Below, one piece after another: positions 46,020 to 54,824 of a DNA stretch of 64,000 nt (positions within the stretch are counted from its first letter, which is position 1; each line of letters starts with the position of its first letter). The notes beneath the pieces are model-generated. The model was not told the origin of the DNA and searched no databases. It saw nothing but the letters and a program-made list of their open reading frames with translations. A program made the position numbers and the translations under genes. This DNA comes from JAAFHB01 sp963675995 (GTDB lineage: Bacteria; Bacteroidota; Bacteroidia; Bacteroidales; Prolixibacteraceae), in contig CAXXIY010000002.1 in NCBI GenBank assembly GCA_963675995.2, positions 2,790,001 through 2,854,000 of the forward strand, written 5' to 3'.

Positions 46020-46730
46020 GCTTTTCGTGTTTGGACATATGACAACTCAGGGAAATTCATTGGCGGAATGATCGGCGAAGGCCAGACCTAAAGTGAAATG
46101 TATATGCCGGAAGGGTATAGCAGAACCGAATGGTACGCTTTGCGTGGATCAGGTGCCACCATGTAAGTTTCAACGGATTTAGGAAGCACTTGGGAAACAA
46201 GCGACTATCGTCAAACTATTTCCACATCGAATCAAATCAAAGGGACTGGTGCAGCTGGTTAAACCTGGCGCACCAAATTTAGTCGCCCTGCTTATCAGCC
46301 GCAATCTGCTACCGATTGGGTTAATAATCTGCCAATCATATGTTATTCAGATGTTCTGTTGATGTCTGCTAAAGCAATTAATGCTACTGAAGGACCTTCC
46401 ACAAAAGCTGTTGGTTATGTCAATGCAGTTAGGAATCGTGCTAAATTGCCTAACCTTACTTCTATTCAATCGGCATCTGCTGCTGCTCTCCTTACTGTTA
46501 TCAAAAAAGAACGCAGATCTGAATATATGTATGAAGGTTTACGCTGGTTCGATTTGGTACGTTGGGGTCATTTTGTACCGGTAATGACAGGTTTCCTAAA
46601 TCAATCTGATGAAGGAAACGGTAGATATTCAGTGAATGTGCAAACTTTTCGTTCAATATTTGCCATACCGCAGGGTGAAATTGACCGTTATCTGAATACC
46701 ATCTTTATGTGGCAGATTACAGGATATTAA
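46020..46730 (+). pseudogene. SusD/RagB-like outer-membrane binding protein, C-terminal fragment with three TAA stops
   Basis: A single frame reads AFRVWTYDNSGKFIGGMIGE, SEMYMPEGYSRTEWYALRGS, VSTDLGSTWETSDY, TWRTKFSRPAYQPQSATDW, LPIICYSDVLLMSAKAINAT, YVNAVRNRAKLPNL, TVIKKERRSEYMYEGLRWFD and FAIPQGEIDRYLNT. The second half is the classic SusD C-terminus (R-x-D-LLM-AEA, AVNAVRNRAGL, KERR-E...EG-RWFDLVR, IP-EID). TAA codons at 46089, 46164 and 46260 interrupt it without any shift of frame. The N-terminal half and the partner SusC are missing. SusD proteins hand glycans to SusC; this copy is dead. A terminator follows at 46770. Confidence 0.75.
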
Positions 46731-46769
46731 TACCTTGAAATACAAATAATTGAGTTGTTTTTTTTGAAT

Positions 46770-46797
46770 GAGGGTGGATTTTTCACCCTCTTTTTTT
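46770..46797 (+). terminator. Rho-independent terminator after the SusD remnant
   Basis: GAGGGTG (46770-46776) pairs perfectly with CACCCTC (46784-46790), followed by seven T residues. It sits 39 bases after the SusD stop, still intact although the gene has decayed. Confidence 0.8.
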
Positions 46798-46949
46798 CTC
46801 TACGTCATTATTCAAAATAACTCGGTTATCCTTACAATTTAAGGCTTTCGCCTGTGGAGAATATTTATGTTCTAATTCATCTTGTATAATTTTTGTATAT
46901 TCACTGTTTGAATTTCCCGAACACAAGTTGAATTACAAATCCCATTATT

Positions 46950-48377
46950 ATGACTATTCATTCGCGACGAAAGTTTCTGAATCACATCCTTGGAGGGAGT
47001 ATGGGCATTGGTGCTGTTGGTGCCTTTTCTTTTACATCGGCAGTAAAGAAGCAGAAAACCACCTCAACAATTTTTCCCGTATATGCCGAAGTTGATATTT
47101 GTGTTTTAGGAGGCAGCTGCACTGGTGTTTTTGCGGCGGTGAGGGCTGCCCGACTCGGTGCAAATGTTGCAATTGTCGAAAAACAAAATGCTTTTGGTGG
47201 AGTGGCCACCAATGCAATGGTCAATATCTGGCATTCGCTTTTCGATACTGAGTTTAAACAGCAGATCATAGCAGGCCTGACACTGGAGACAATAGAGCGC
47301 CTTTCGATCCGTCAGGCTGTTGTAAAAACGGGTAAAAGTGAAAGTGCAGGCTTTACCTTTAATTCTCAGGAATTAAAAATCGAACTTGATGAACTGATCA
47401 TGGAATCGGGAATCCATCCGTACCTTCATACCCTTTTCTCTGAACCCTGGCTTGATAAAAACGGAAACCTCGCGGGGGTGATTGTTGATAATAAATCTGG
47501 CAGAGGGGTTATTAAAGCAAAATACTTTATTGATGCAACAGGTGACGGGGACCTGTGTTATCGCATGGGTTTGGACACGTATCAAAATGAGATGCTGCAA
47601 CCTCCAACCACCTGCGCCCATTTTGAGGGATGGGATACCAACGAATTTTATGATTTATTAAAAGAGCACCAAAATGAATATCATATTCCTGAAGGTTATG
47701 TCTGGGGGGCGAATATCCCCTCTACCCAAAGCTACATGTTAGCCGGCACTCGGATATACAATGTCAATTGTGCAATTGCGGACGATTTAACAAGAGCTGA
47801 AATCGAAGGTCGCCGGCAAATTCGCGCCATGATGGATATGATACGAAAATATGGTTTACCAAATAAACCCGGACTCGTTGCCTTGCCTTCCCATATCGGC
47901 ATTCGTGAAACACGCCATATAAAATGTCTTTATCAGGTTTCGGATGAAGATACACTCTACGGAAAAAGATTCGATGATGCCATAGCAAACGGCAGTTACA
48001 GACTGGATTTACACCATCAGGGAAAACCTGGTTTAACTTTTAAATATCTGGATGGAACCGAGGTCTATTCCAGGCCGGGCTTACCTTCAGAGAAAAAACG
48101 ATGGAGAGTAGAAACAAAAACAAATCCAACATTTTACCAGGTGCCCCTAAGATCGCTCATTCCGCCCCGATTCAACAATCTGATGATCGCAGGACGAATG
48201 GTTGATGCAGCAATGACCGCATTTTCGGGGATCAGGGTCATGGTAAATATGAACCAGCTGGGAGAAGCTGCAGGGGTAACATCGTATCTGGCATTGAATC
48301 AAAATACAGGGATAAAAGAAGTTGATTTTAGAAATGTCAGGAATGAATTAAAAAAGGGGGGCTCAATTATTATCTGA
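46950..48377 (+). CDS. Tat-type exported FAD-dependent oxidoreductase
   Basis: A 475-residue FAD_oxidored-family protein. The N-terminus HSRRKFLNHILGGSMGIGAVGAF carries a twin-arginine signal, so a folded, flavin-loaded protein is probably exported. The dinucleotide-binding motif is DICVLGGSCTGVFAAVRAARLG followed by VAIVEKQNAFGGVATNAMV; the FAD-contact GDGDLCYRMG and the C-terminal LMIAGRMVDAAMTAFSGIRVM are typical of this family, frequent in polysaccharide loci. The glycine pattern GGSCTG replaces the more usual GGGxxG. The reaction is unknown; oxidation of a sugar or sugar acid is one possibility. It is the first intact gene after the SusD remnant, followed by deoC after 235 non-coding bases. 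Confidence 0.82.
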   Translation: MTIHSRRKFLNHILGGSMGIGAVGAFSFTSAVKKQKTTSTIFPVYAEVDICVLGGSCTGVFAAVRAARLGANVAIVEKQNAFGGVATNAMVNIWHSLFDTEFKQQIIAGLTLETIERLSIRQAVVKTGKSESAGFTFNSQELKIELDELIMESGIHPYLHTLFSEPWLDKNGNLAGVIVDNKSGRGVIKAKYFIDATGDGDLCYRMGLDTYQNEMLQPPTTCAHFEGWDTNEFYDLLKEHQNEYHIPEGYVWGANIPSTQSYMLAGTRIYNVNCAIADDLTRAEIEGRRQIRAMMDMIRKYGLPNKPGLVALPSHIGIRETRHIKCLYQVSDEDTLYGKRFDDAIANGSYRLDLHHQGKPGLTFKYLDGTEVYSRPGLPSEKKRWRVETKTNPTFYQVPLRSLIPPRFNNLMIAGRMVDAAMTAFSGIRVMVNMNQLGEAAGVTSYLALNQNTGIKEVDFRNVRNELKKGGSIII

Positions 48378-48612
48378 AGGGATAAGCAATTGTTTATCGA
48401 TCCATCTTTATCAATTAATTTAAATGTTAAAGATAATTTTTCAAAATGTTTGATAAATGATTTGCTTAAACAATGAAATAATAGGCTTATGAAATCCAAT
48501 AATTCACTCCCTTTGATTTATAATTGATTTTATAACTTTTAAATCTGATGGTTTTCTGCTCTTAGCTTGATTTTATTAGCTTTGTCATAGAAATCCTCAT
48601 TGCTTAATCCAC

Positions 48613-49329
48613 ATGAATGAAATCGTTTTAAAACTCGCAAAAATGATAGATCACTCAATTCTGCATCCCACAATGACTGATGAAGACTTGAGAAGAGAAT
48701 GTGAAGTCGCAAAAAAATACAGTGTCGCTTCGGTATGTGTTAAACCTTATGCTGTAAAGCAATCTGTAAAATTACTCGATGGAAGTGAGGTGCTTGTTGG
48801 TTGTGTAATTGGTTTTCCGGCCGGCAATTCGACCATTGCCGTTAAAGTATTCGAAGCTGAAACAGCTTGCAAAGATGGCGCTGTTGAAATTGATATGGTC
48901 ATAAATATCGGTAAGGCAATACAGAGCGACTGGGATTATATTACAAAAGAAATTAAGTGTGTAAACGATACTTGTCATAGTTTTGGTGCGATTTTAAAGG
49001 TAATTTTTGAGACAGATTTTGTAACTAAAGAGGAACAGATTGTTAAACTTTGTCAGATTTGCACTGAAGTAGGTGTAGACTATGTAAAAACTTCCACGGG
49101 ATTTGGCTTTGTAAAACAAAATAATGGCGATTACAATTATACTGGCGCTTCCATTGAAGTTTTGGATCTGATGAAAAGAAATGTTGGGCCTAAGGTAAAA
49201 GTTAAAGCTGCCGGAGGAGTTCGTACCCTTGACCAGTTGCTGGCTATTCAGGCTGTTGGATGTTCACGATGCGGAGCTACCGCAACTGTAGTTATGATGG
49301 AGGATGCCATCCGTCGATATGGAAATTAA
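48613..49329 (+). CDS. deoC: Deoxyribose-phosphate aldolase family (DeoC)
   Basis: A 238-residue TIM-barrel class I aldolase. DeoC splits 2-deoxyribose 5-phosphate into glyceraldehyde 3-phosphate and acetaldehyde. The Schiff-base Lys is in VGVDYVKTSTGFG (~residue 161), the second Lys in VKVKAAGGVRT (~197), and the Asp in AVEIDMVINIG (~98); the opening KLAKMIDHSILHPTMTDEDL is typical. There is no deoxynucleoside catabolism gene nearby. It lies within a carbohydrate cluster between the oxidoreductase and the beta-helix protein, so it may cleave a different deoxysugar phosphate; this is only a suggestion. Cytosolic, no signal peptide. Confidence 0.9.
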   Translation: MNEIVLKLAKMIDHSILHPTMTDEDLRRECEVAKKYSVASVCVKPYAVKQSVKLLDGSEVLVGCVIGFPAGNSTIAVKVFEAETACKDGAVEIDMVINIGKAIQSDWDYITKEIKCVNDTCHSFGAILKVIFETDFVTKEEQIVKLCQICTEVGVDYVKTSTGFGFVKQNNGDYNYTGASIEVLDLMKRNVGPKVKVKAAGGVRTLDQLLAIQAVGCSRCGATATVVMMEDAIRRYGN

Positions 49330-49495
49330 AACAATGGTGATCACTAAATGGAACATCAATATTGCGCCAAATGCCAATTGAGGAGAAATAAATAAGATTT
49401 TCGAAAAAAAGGTAAAAATTGGTATTTTCAATTACAATAATCCAGGCAAAAATCGTTTTCCCGACTTCTATTGGTTACCATGCAAATATGAAAAT

Positions 49496-51958
49496 ATGAA
49501 TAGAATATTAAACATTAAAATATCAGTTATAACATTAGTAATAGCCTTCTTACCGTACATTTTGGGAGCACAGATTATTTTCGTTTCTCCACGAGGAAAT
49601 GATGACAATCCGGGAACAAAACTAAAACCTGTGGCCACCTTCGCCAGAGCTCAATCGCTGGCACGAGAATTAACCAAAATAAAATCAGCAGAAGTGGTTT
49701 TTGCTAAAGGTGTTTATTACCTGCCTGAGACAGTAGTTTTCACCTCTGAAGATAGCAGAAATCCTGTTACTGCTGTTACTTACAGATCAGAAGTGGAAGG
49801 TCAGGCTGTCCTTAGCGGAGGAAGTCTGCTCCATCTTAATTGGCAACCCACGGAGAACGGAATATTTGTTGCCAAGGTTTCTGGCAATCAAACCATCGAC
49901 CAACTTTATATTAATGGTAAACGTCAGCGAATGGCCAGGTTTCCAAATGCAGTCTCGGGAAAGAATGTTTTCGACACCTGGGAATTGAGCCATAAAGCCA
50001 TTAAAAATCCGTCCAATGATCCGTTAACGTCAGAAAAAATATCCAGATGGAAAAATCCCGAAGGCGGATATATTCATGCCATGCACGCATCGTTATGGGG
50101 AGATATGCATTGGATGATAAAAGGGAAGAATGGGGATGGATCACTAAATTACGTAGGTGGCTGGCAGAACAACCGCCCCTCCCCTATGCATCAGGTCTAC
50201 CGTATGGTTGAAAATATCTTTGAAGAACTGGATGTTCCCGGTGAATGGTTTTATAACGCCAAAGAGCAGAAACTATATTATATACCTGAGGTCAATACTG
50301 ATCTTAAAACAGCCAAAGTTGAAATTGTGCGGTTGAGCCATTTGATTGAGTTCAACGGGTCAAAAGAAAATCCGGTAAAATCGGTTCACCTGAAAGGTTT
50401 TGTATTCCGTCATGCGGCCCGCACCTTTATGGAGAATAAAGAGCCGCTACTTCGTTCCGACTGGACCGTTTACCGCGGGGGAGCAGTTGTTTATAATGGT
50501 GCAGAAGATTGCTCAATAACCGATTGCGAGTTTGATCAGGTAGGTGGCAATACCATTTTTGTAAATAATTACAACCGTCGGATTACCATTCGCGGATGTT
50601 ATATCCATAATAGCGGGGCTAACGGTATTGCATTTGTTGGCGATCCGAATACTGTCAGAAGTCCAATTTTCAGATATGGGAATCAGAATTTTCAAAACAT
50701 TGACCACACACCCGGACCCAAAGGAGACAACTTCCCAGAAGATTGTCTGGTTGAAGATTGCCTGATCACGATGACAGGACGTGACGAAAAGCAGACAGCA
50801 CCTGTACATATTTCCATGTCCCACAAAATCAAGGTTAACCATTGCTCAATTTACGATGTTCCCCGGGCAGGAATCAATATTAACGAAGGGACCTTTGGCG
50901 GTCATGTCATCGAAAACTGCGATGTGTTTAATACAGTTCTTGAAACCGGAGATCATGGCAGCTTCAACTCATGGGGACGCGACCGGTTCTGGACTCCTGA
51001 TGTAAACGAGACAGTCCGTGAAGTAACAATAGATCCCGGATTGCCATTTCTTGATATGATTGAACCCAACATTATCCGAAACAGCCGTTGGCGATGCGAC
51101 CACGGCTGGGATATTGATCTGGATGACGGATCGACAAACTATCAGATTTACAATAATCTGTTGCTTAATGGAGGGCTAAAAATGCGGGAAGGATACCACC
51201 GTATTGCATCGAATAATATCATCATTAATAATGGATTGCATCCACATGTCTGGTATCAGAAGAGTGGTGACGTGTTCAAAAACAACATCATCTTTAAGTC
51301 ATACCAACCTGCAATCATGGATAAAACGATAGCTAAGGACGGGAAGTGGGGAAAAGAGGTAGATTCCAATTTTTTCGTTGCACCAAAGGAAATAATGAAT
51401 CGCTTTGCAATGAACGATTGTGACAAAAATTCCGGAAACGGCGACCCATTGTTCTTCAATCCTGCCATTTGCGATTTCAGGGTAAAAGAGGATTCACCTG
51501 CACTTAAAACAGGATTCGTCAATTTCTCCATGGATCAGTTTGGGGTTATGAAACCTTCACTCAAAGCAATTGCCAAAACACCCGAAATTCCGGCTATCTC
51601 CATTCAAATCGATGAAAAGAAAGTTACGATGTCAAAGCCAGAATATAGCTGGATGAATGCCCCGCTGAATGAGCCTGTAGGTGACGAATTATCGGCTTTT
51701 GGAGTCAGCTTCGACACCGGTGGTGTTGCTTTGACCTCTTTACCTGAAAATTCCGTACTATCAAAACTCGGGTTCCGAAGTGGTGACCTGATTCAGGAAA
51801 TCAACGAATGTAAAATAAAAAATATCCAAAACCTCGTAGAATATATGGATACTAAAAAAACCGTCGAACGTCACCAATTTGTTGTCATCCGGAATCAGGC
51901 AAAGATTAAAATAACAATCAATCAACACCTTCAGCCTGTTTTGCAAACGATCAGGTAA
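49496..51958 (+). CDS. GH141-like right-handed beta-helix protein with C-terminal PDZ domain
   Basis: An 820-residue exported protein. A signal peptide (SVITLVIAFLPYILGAQ) precedes FVSPRGNDDNPGTKLKPVATFARAQ, the standard opening of right-handed parallel beta-helix enzymes. Helix coils follow through ~residue 650 (CSITDCEFDQVGGNTIFVNN, IRGCYIHNSGANGIAFVG, CLVEDCLITM, INHCSIYDVPRAGININEG), and the order resembles GH141 fucosidase/xylanase-type proteins. The last ~95 residues (GDELSAFGVSFDTGGVAL, SKLGFRSGDLIQEINECK, NLVEYMDTKKT) form a PDZ domain, which is unusual for a polysaccharide hydrolase. Start is ATG at 49496. Catalytic residues cannot be named. It is followed after 154 bases by the GH38-like gene. 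Confidence 0.75.
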   Translation: MNRILNIKISVITLVIAFLPYILGAQIIFVSPRGNDDNPGTKLKPVATFARAQSLARELTKIKSAEVVFAKGVYYLPETVVFTSEDSRNPVTAVTYRSEVEGQAVLSGGSLLHLNWQPTENGIFVAKVSGNQTIDQLYINGKRQRMARFPNAVSGKNVFDTWELSHKAIKNPSNDPLTSEKISRWKNPEGGYIHAMHASLWGDMHWMIKGKNGDGSLNYVGGWQNNRPSPMHQVYRMVENIFEELDVPGEWFYNAKEQKLYYIPEVNTDLKTAKVEIVRLSHLIEFNGSKENPVKSVHLKGFVFRHAARTFMENKEPLLRSDWTVYRGGAVVYNGAEDCSITDCEFDQVGGNTIFVNNYNRRITIRGCYIHNSGANGIAFVGDPNTVRSPIFRYGNQNFQNIDHTPGPKGDNFPEDCLVEDCLITMTGRDEKQTAPVHISMSHKIKVNHCSIYDVPRAGININEGTFGGHVIENCDVFNTVLETGDHGSFNSWGRDRFWTPDVNETVREVTIDPGLPFLDMIEPNIIRNSRWRCDHGWDIDLDDGSTNYQIYNNLLLNGGLKMREGYHRIASNNIIINNGLHPHVWYQKSGDVFKNNIIFKSYQPAIMDKTIAKDGKWGKEVDSNFFVAPKEIMNRFAMNDCDKNSGNGDPLFFNPAICDFRVKEDSPALKTGFVNFSMDQFGVMKPSLKAIAKTPEIPAISIQIDEKKVTMSKPEYSWMNAPLNEPVGDELSAFGVSFDTGGVALTSLPENSVLSKLGFRSGDLIQEINECKIKNIQNLVEYMDTKKTVERHQFVVIRNQAKIKITINQHLQPVLQTIR

Positions 51959-52112
51959 GTGAATTGAGCCATCTTCTTATCTGTTGCTCAATTTTAAGTG
52001 AGCAGGATGATATCGTATTTGTACAAAAAATGGTCTTAAAAATGCAACATATCTTACGAACACTTACCTAAATTTGGATAGATTGCCGCATCAAAACTTC
52101 ATCCTATAAAAT

Positions 52113-54746
52113 ATGAACTCAACCCACAACTTTAAACAGTACCGATTAGGAATTCTGGCATTATTAATTTCAATAGCCGCCTCTGTTTTTAGCCAGGAAA
52201 AACCGGTGTCACCCCGGATCAATCTTCCACCGGTTTACATTGTCCCCAATTTTCATCCGGCGAGCTGTGGCTGGTTAACCAACTGGTCAACAGAGCGAAA
52301 CTACTGTGCCAACTCCTACCTCGATCATCTCAACCGTGTCAGGGATGATTCCAATTATCAGTTTGTCCTCTCTGAATGTAACACAATGATTGCGATTCAG
52401 AATTTTGCACCGGATCGTTTTGAGGAGATAAAAAAACGACTAAAAGAGGGGCGCGTCGAACTTCCCAATGCCTTTTTCCTTGAGCCCACAATCAATCTTT
52501 CAGGAGGCGAAGCGTTGGTGAAGATGGGTATTGAAGGGTTGCGCTGGCAAAAAGAGGTGATGGGGATTAGTCCACGGTTCTGCTGGGCTATTGACGTTTG
52601 TGGCACACACGAACAGATGCCGCAGATCTGTACCGGCCTTGGTCTCGAAGGATTGATTTATACCCGATGTAACCGTTCGGATAAGAGTATTTTCTGGTCC
52701 GAATCACCCGATGGAACAAAGGTGATGACCTTTGTTCCTGGTCACTATTCCGATTTCGGACATTTATTTCATGCTACTGAGCCCTTGACAGATAAACAAT
52801 TGGATGAACTAAAACAAAACTTATTAAAAAAAACGGAGAAGACACCCTCAGGAGCACCTTTACTTGTTTTAGGCGGTTATAATGATTATTCCCTTGCACC
52901 TGCAAATCACAACAACCCAACCGATTTTTTGAAACAATGGAAGACTTTTAGTCCAAACAGCAACATCCAGATCTCTACATTTTCGAAATATTTTGACGCT
53001 GTTCAATTGTCCCTAAAATCAAACAAAACAGAACTTCCCGTAGTCCGAGGTGGAACGGGGTACACTTTCGACTCTTTCTGGATAGAATGTCCACGTGTTA
53101 AAAGCTGGTACCGTCGAGACGAACATGCATTGCAGACAGCTGAAACGCTATCTGCAATTTCATCGCTGAAGTCAGGATACCCATATCCTGTTCAGGATCT
53201 GTATCATTCGTGGCTGCTGATGCTTTTGAATATGGATCGCAACACCTTGTGGGGATCTGCCGGCGGGATGGTGTTTGAACATGAAACCTCATGGGATGCA
53301 AGGGATCGTTATGAATGGGTAGAAAAAAAGACGATGGCGATCCAGGATAGCACAACCCGTCAGATTTTAGGGAAGGGATCATCAATGGGACTATTCAATG
53401 CAGCTAACTGGAAACGTAAAGATCCGCTTCGTCTTAAACTTCCTGAAGGAACCAGTTTAACTGGGATTACTGGTGAAACAGTTTCTGACGGAACCACAAT
53501 TTGCCAGATTCCGGTCCCATCTGTCGGAATTCAAGGGATAAAGTTACAGCATCAGACTTCCCATTCTCCGAAACGAATTGATTTACCTCAATCCATCGAT
53601 ACGAAATTTTATTCCGTGAAAATTGATCCTTCAACGGGTGCTATTACAAGTTTAAAAATAAAACCTTCAGGACGGGAAATGCTGAGCGGACCGGCCAATG
53701 TTCTGGTCGCTGAAAAACGGACCGGTCAGGGTGATCCGGGCGATTTTACTGATCCGCGACCCAAACGGCCAAAGCTTGCAAGTTCCAATGATTTCAAGTC
53801 AACAATCACGGTTACCGAAGGACCTTTAAGCTATACGGTCGAGGTAAAGAGTTCGTTTTACGGAGGAGCCCCTTTAGTCCGGCAGATCCGATTCTATAAA
53901 AATTTTCAGCGTATTGATTTCGAAACAGAACTGAACGACATTCCAGATCTTACTGTTGTGGTAGCAGAATTTCCGCTGTCGCAAATGCCCTTGGAGATTC
54001 GTCGGGGAATCCCATACGGTTTCTCACATGCCCCATGGGGAAAGCCAAATGACAAATTGAACGGCCTGCCCAATGGGATCCAACCTGCAGTTCGCTGGAG
54101 CGACTATGCATTTGATGATGGCAGCGGAGTGGCAATTCTCGACCATGGGTTAAGCGGAAGGGAGATCAACGATAAAACGCCGGTAATTTATCTTTATAAT
54201 GCAACAGAAAAATACTATGGATATGTGAATCCATGGCTCAGCGGAAAAGGGAAGCATCACCTGGAATATGCGATTGTGCCTCATGCTCTGAATTGGGATA
54301 CGGCCCGGATTCCGCAAATGGCCTGGGAATACAACTGCCCAGTAACCATCACACCGGAATGCGCCATAAAATCGCCCCAATCATTTGTTCAGACCTCCGA
54401 TAATGTTATCGTAGAAGCAGTTCGACGCGAAGGATCTGGTATCGAGTTAAGAATGTCTGAATGCCTTGGAAAAGCGGGCAATGCCCAAATAACCATCAAC
54501 CTACCGCATACCACGGCGGCATTGACTGATTTGTTGGGTGGTCATCCTCAACCCCTGACCGGAAAAGGAAGCTATTCATTTGCCGTCCGTCCTCAGCAAA
54601 TTATAACCATGCGACTTCGAACTTCTACAGCGGTGGAACGGATAAAGCCGTTATTCGCCTGGGATGAAATGGTCCCTGCCACAAAACGGGCTGCCTTAAA
54701 CAGTTATCTTAAAGATAAAAAAGGGCATCCGCCAAAAGGAAATTAG
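52113..54746 (+). CDS. GH38-like exported hydrolase with altered metal site
   Basis: An 877-residue exported protein (signal LGILALLISIAASVFSQ). Residues ~40-400 correspond in order to GH38 alpha-mannosidases: strand YIVPNFHPASCGWLTNW at the site of the family HxDxGW, NAFFLEPTINLSGGEALVKM for the E-x-D-x-N-L-x-S-G-E block, and FCWAIDVCGTHEQMPQICTG for the strand carrying the nucleophile Asp. Known GH38 enzymes bind Zn2+ through the H-x-D pair, the nucleophile and a late His. Here the H-x-D pair reads P-A-S, and the late segment LLMLLNMDRNTLWGSAGG lacks the His-His-Asp. The nucleophile Asp is kept. A beta-rich C-terminal half follows. It may be a new subfamily or work without zinc; alpha-mannosidase activity should not be assumed. 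Confidence 0.65.
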   Translation: MNSTHNFKQYRLGILALLISIAASVFSQEKPVSPRINLPPVYIVPNFHPASCGWLTNWSTERNYCANSYLDHLNRVRDDSNYQFVLSECNTMIAIQNFAPDRFEEIKKRLKEGRVELPNAFFLEPTINLSGGEALVKMGIEGLRWQKEVMGISPRFCWAIDVCGTHEQMPQICTGLGLEGLIYTRCNRSDKSIFWSESPDGTKVMTFVPGHYSDFGHLFHATEPLTDKQLDELKQNLLKKTEKTPSGAPLLVLGGYNDYSLAPANHNNPTDFLKQWKTFSPNSNIQISTFSKYFDAVQLSLKSNKTELPVVRGGTGYTFDSFWIECPRVKSWYRRDEHALQTAETLSAISSLKSGYPYPVQDLYHSWLLMLLNMDRNTLWGSAGGMVFEHETSWDARDRYEWVEKKTMAIQDSTTRQILGKGSSMGLFNAANWKRKDPLRLKLPEGTSLTGITGETVSDGTTICQIPVPSVGIQGIKLQHQTSHSPKRIDLPQSIDTKFYSVKIDPSTGAITSLKIKPSGREMLSGPANVLVAEKRTGQGDPGDFTDPRPKRPKLASSNDFKSTITVTEGPLSYTVEVKSSFYGGAPLVRQIRFYKNFQRIDFETELNDIPDLTVVVAEFPLSQMPLEIRRGIPYGFSHAPWGKPNDKLNGLPNGIQPAVRWSDYAFDDGSGVAILDHGLSGREINDKTPVIYLYNATEKYYGYVNPWLSGKGKHHLEYAIVPHALNWDTARIPQMAWEYNCPVTITPECAIKSPQSFVQTSDNVIVEAVRREGSGIELRMSECLGKAGNAQITINLPHTTAALTDLLGGHPQPLTGKGSYSFAVRPQQIITMRLRTSTAVERIKPLFAWDEMVPATKRAALNSYLKDKKGHPPKGN

Positions 54747-54824
54747 AAGCTCTTAAAAGCAGCCGAGGCCAACTCTTTCGGATAAAGTTTTCATCAGTAA
54801 AAAATTTTAAATTAACTACACAAA

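Noticed and set aside
46020..46730. Stop-codon recoding (TAA read as an amino acid) in the SusD gene
   Set aside because: Normal genes in the window end in TAA (for example lgt, rplS, the patatin gene), and the N-terminal half of SusD is missing anyway, so decay is the simpler explanation.
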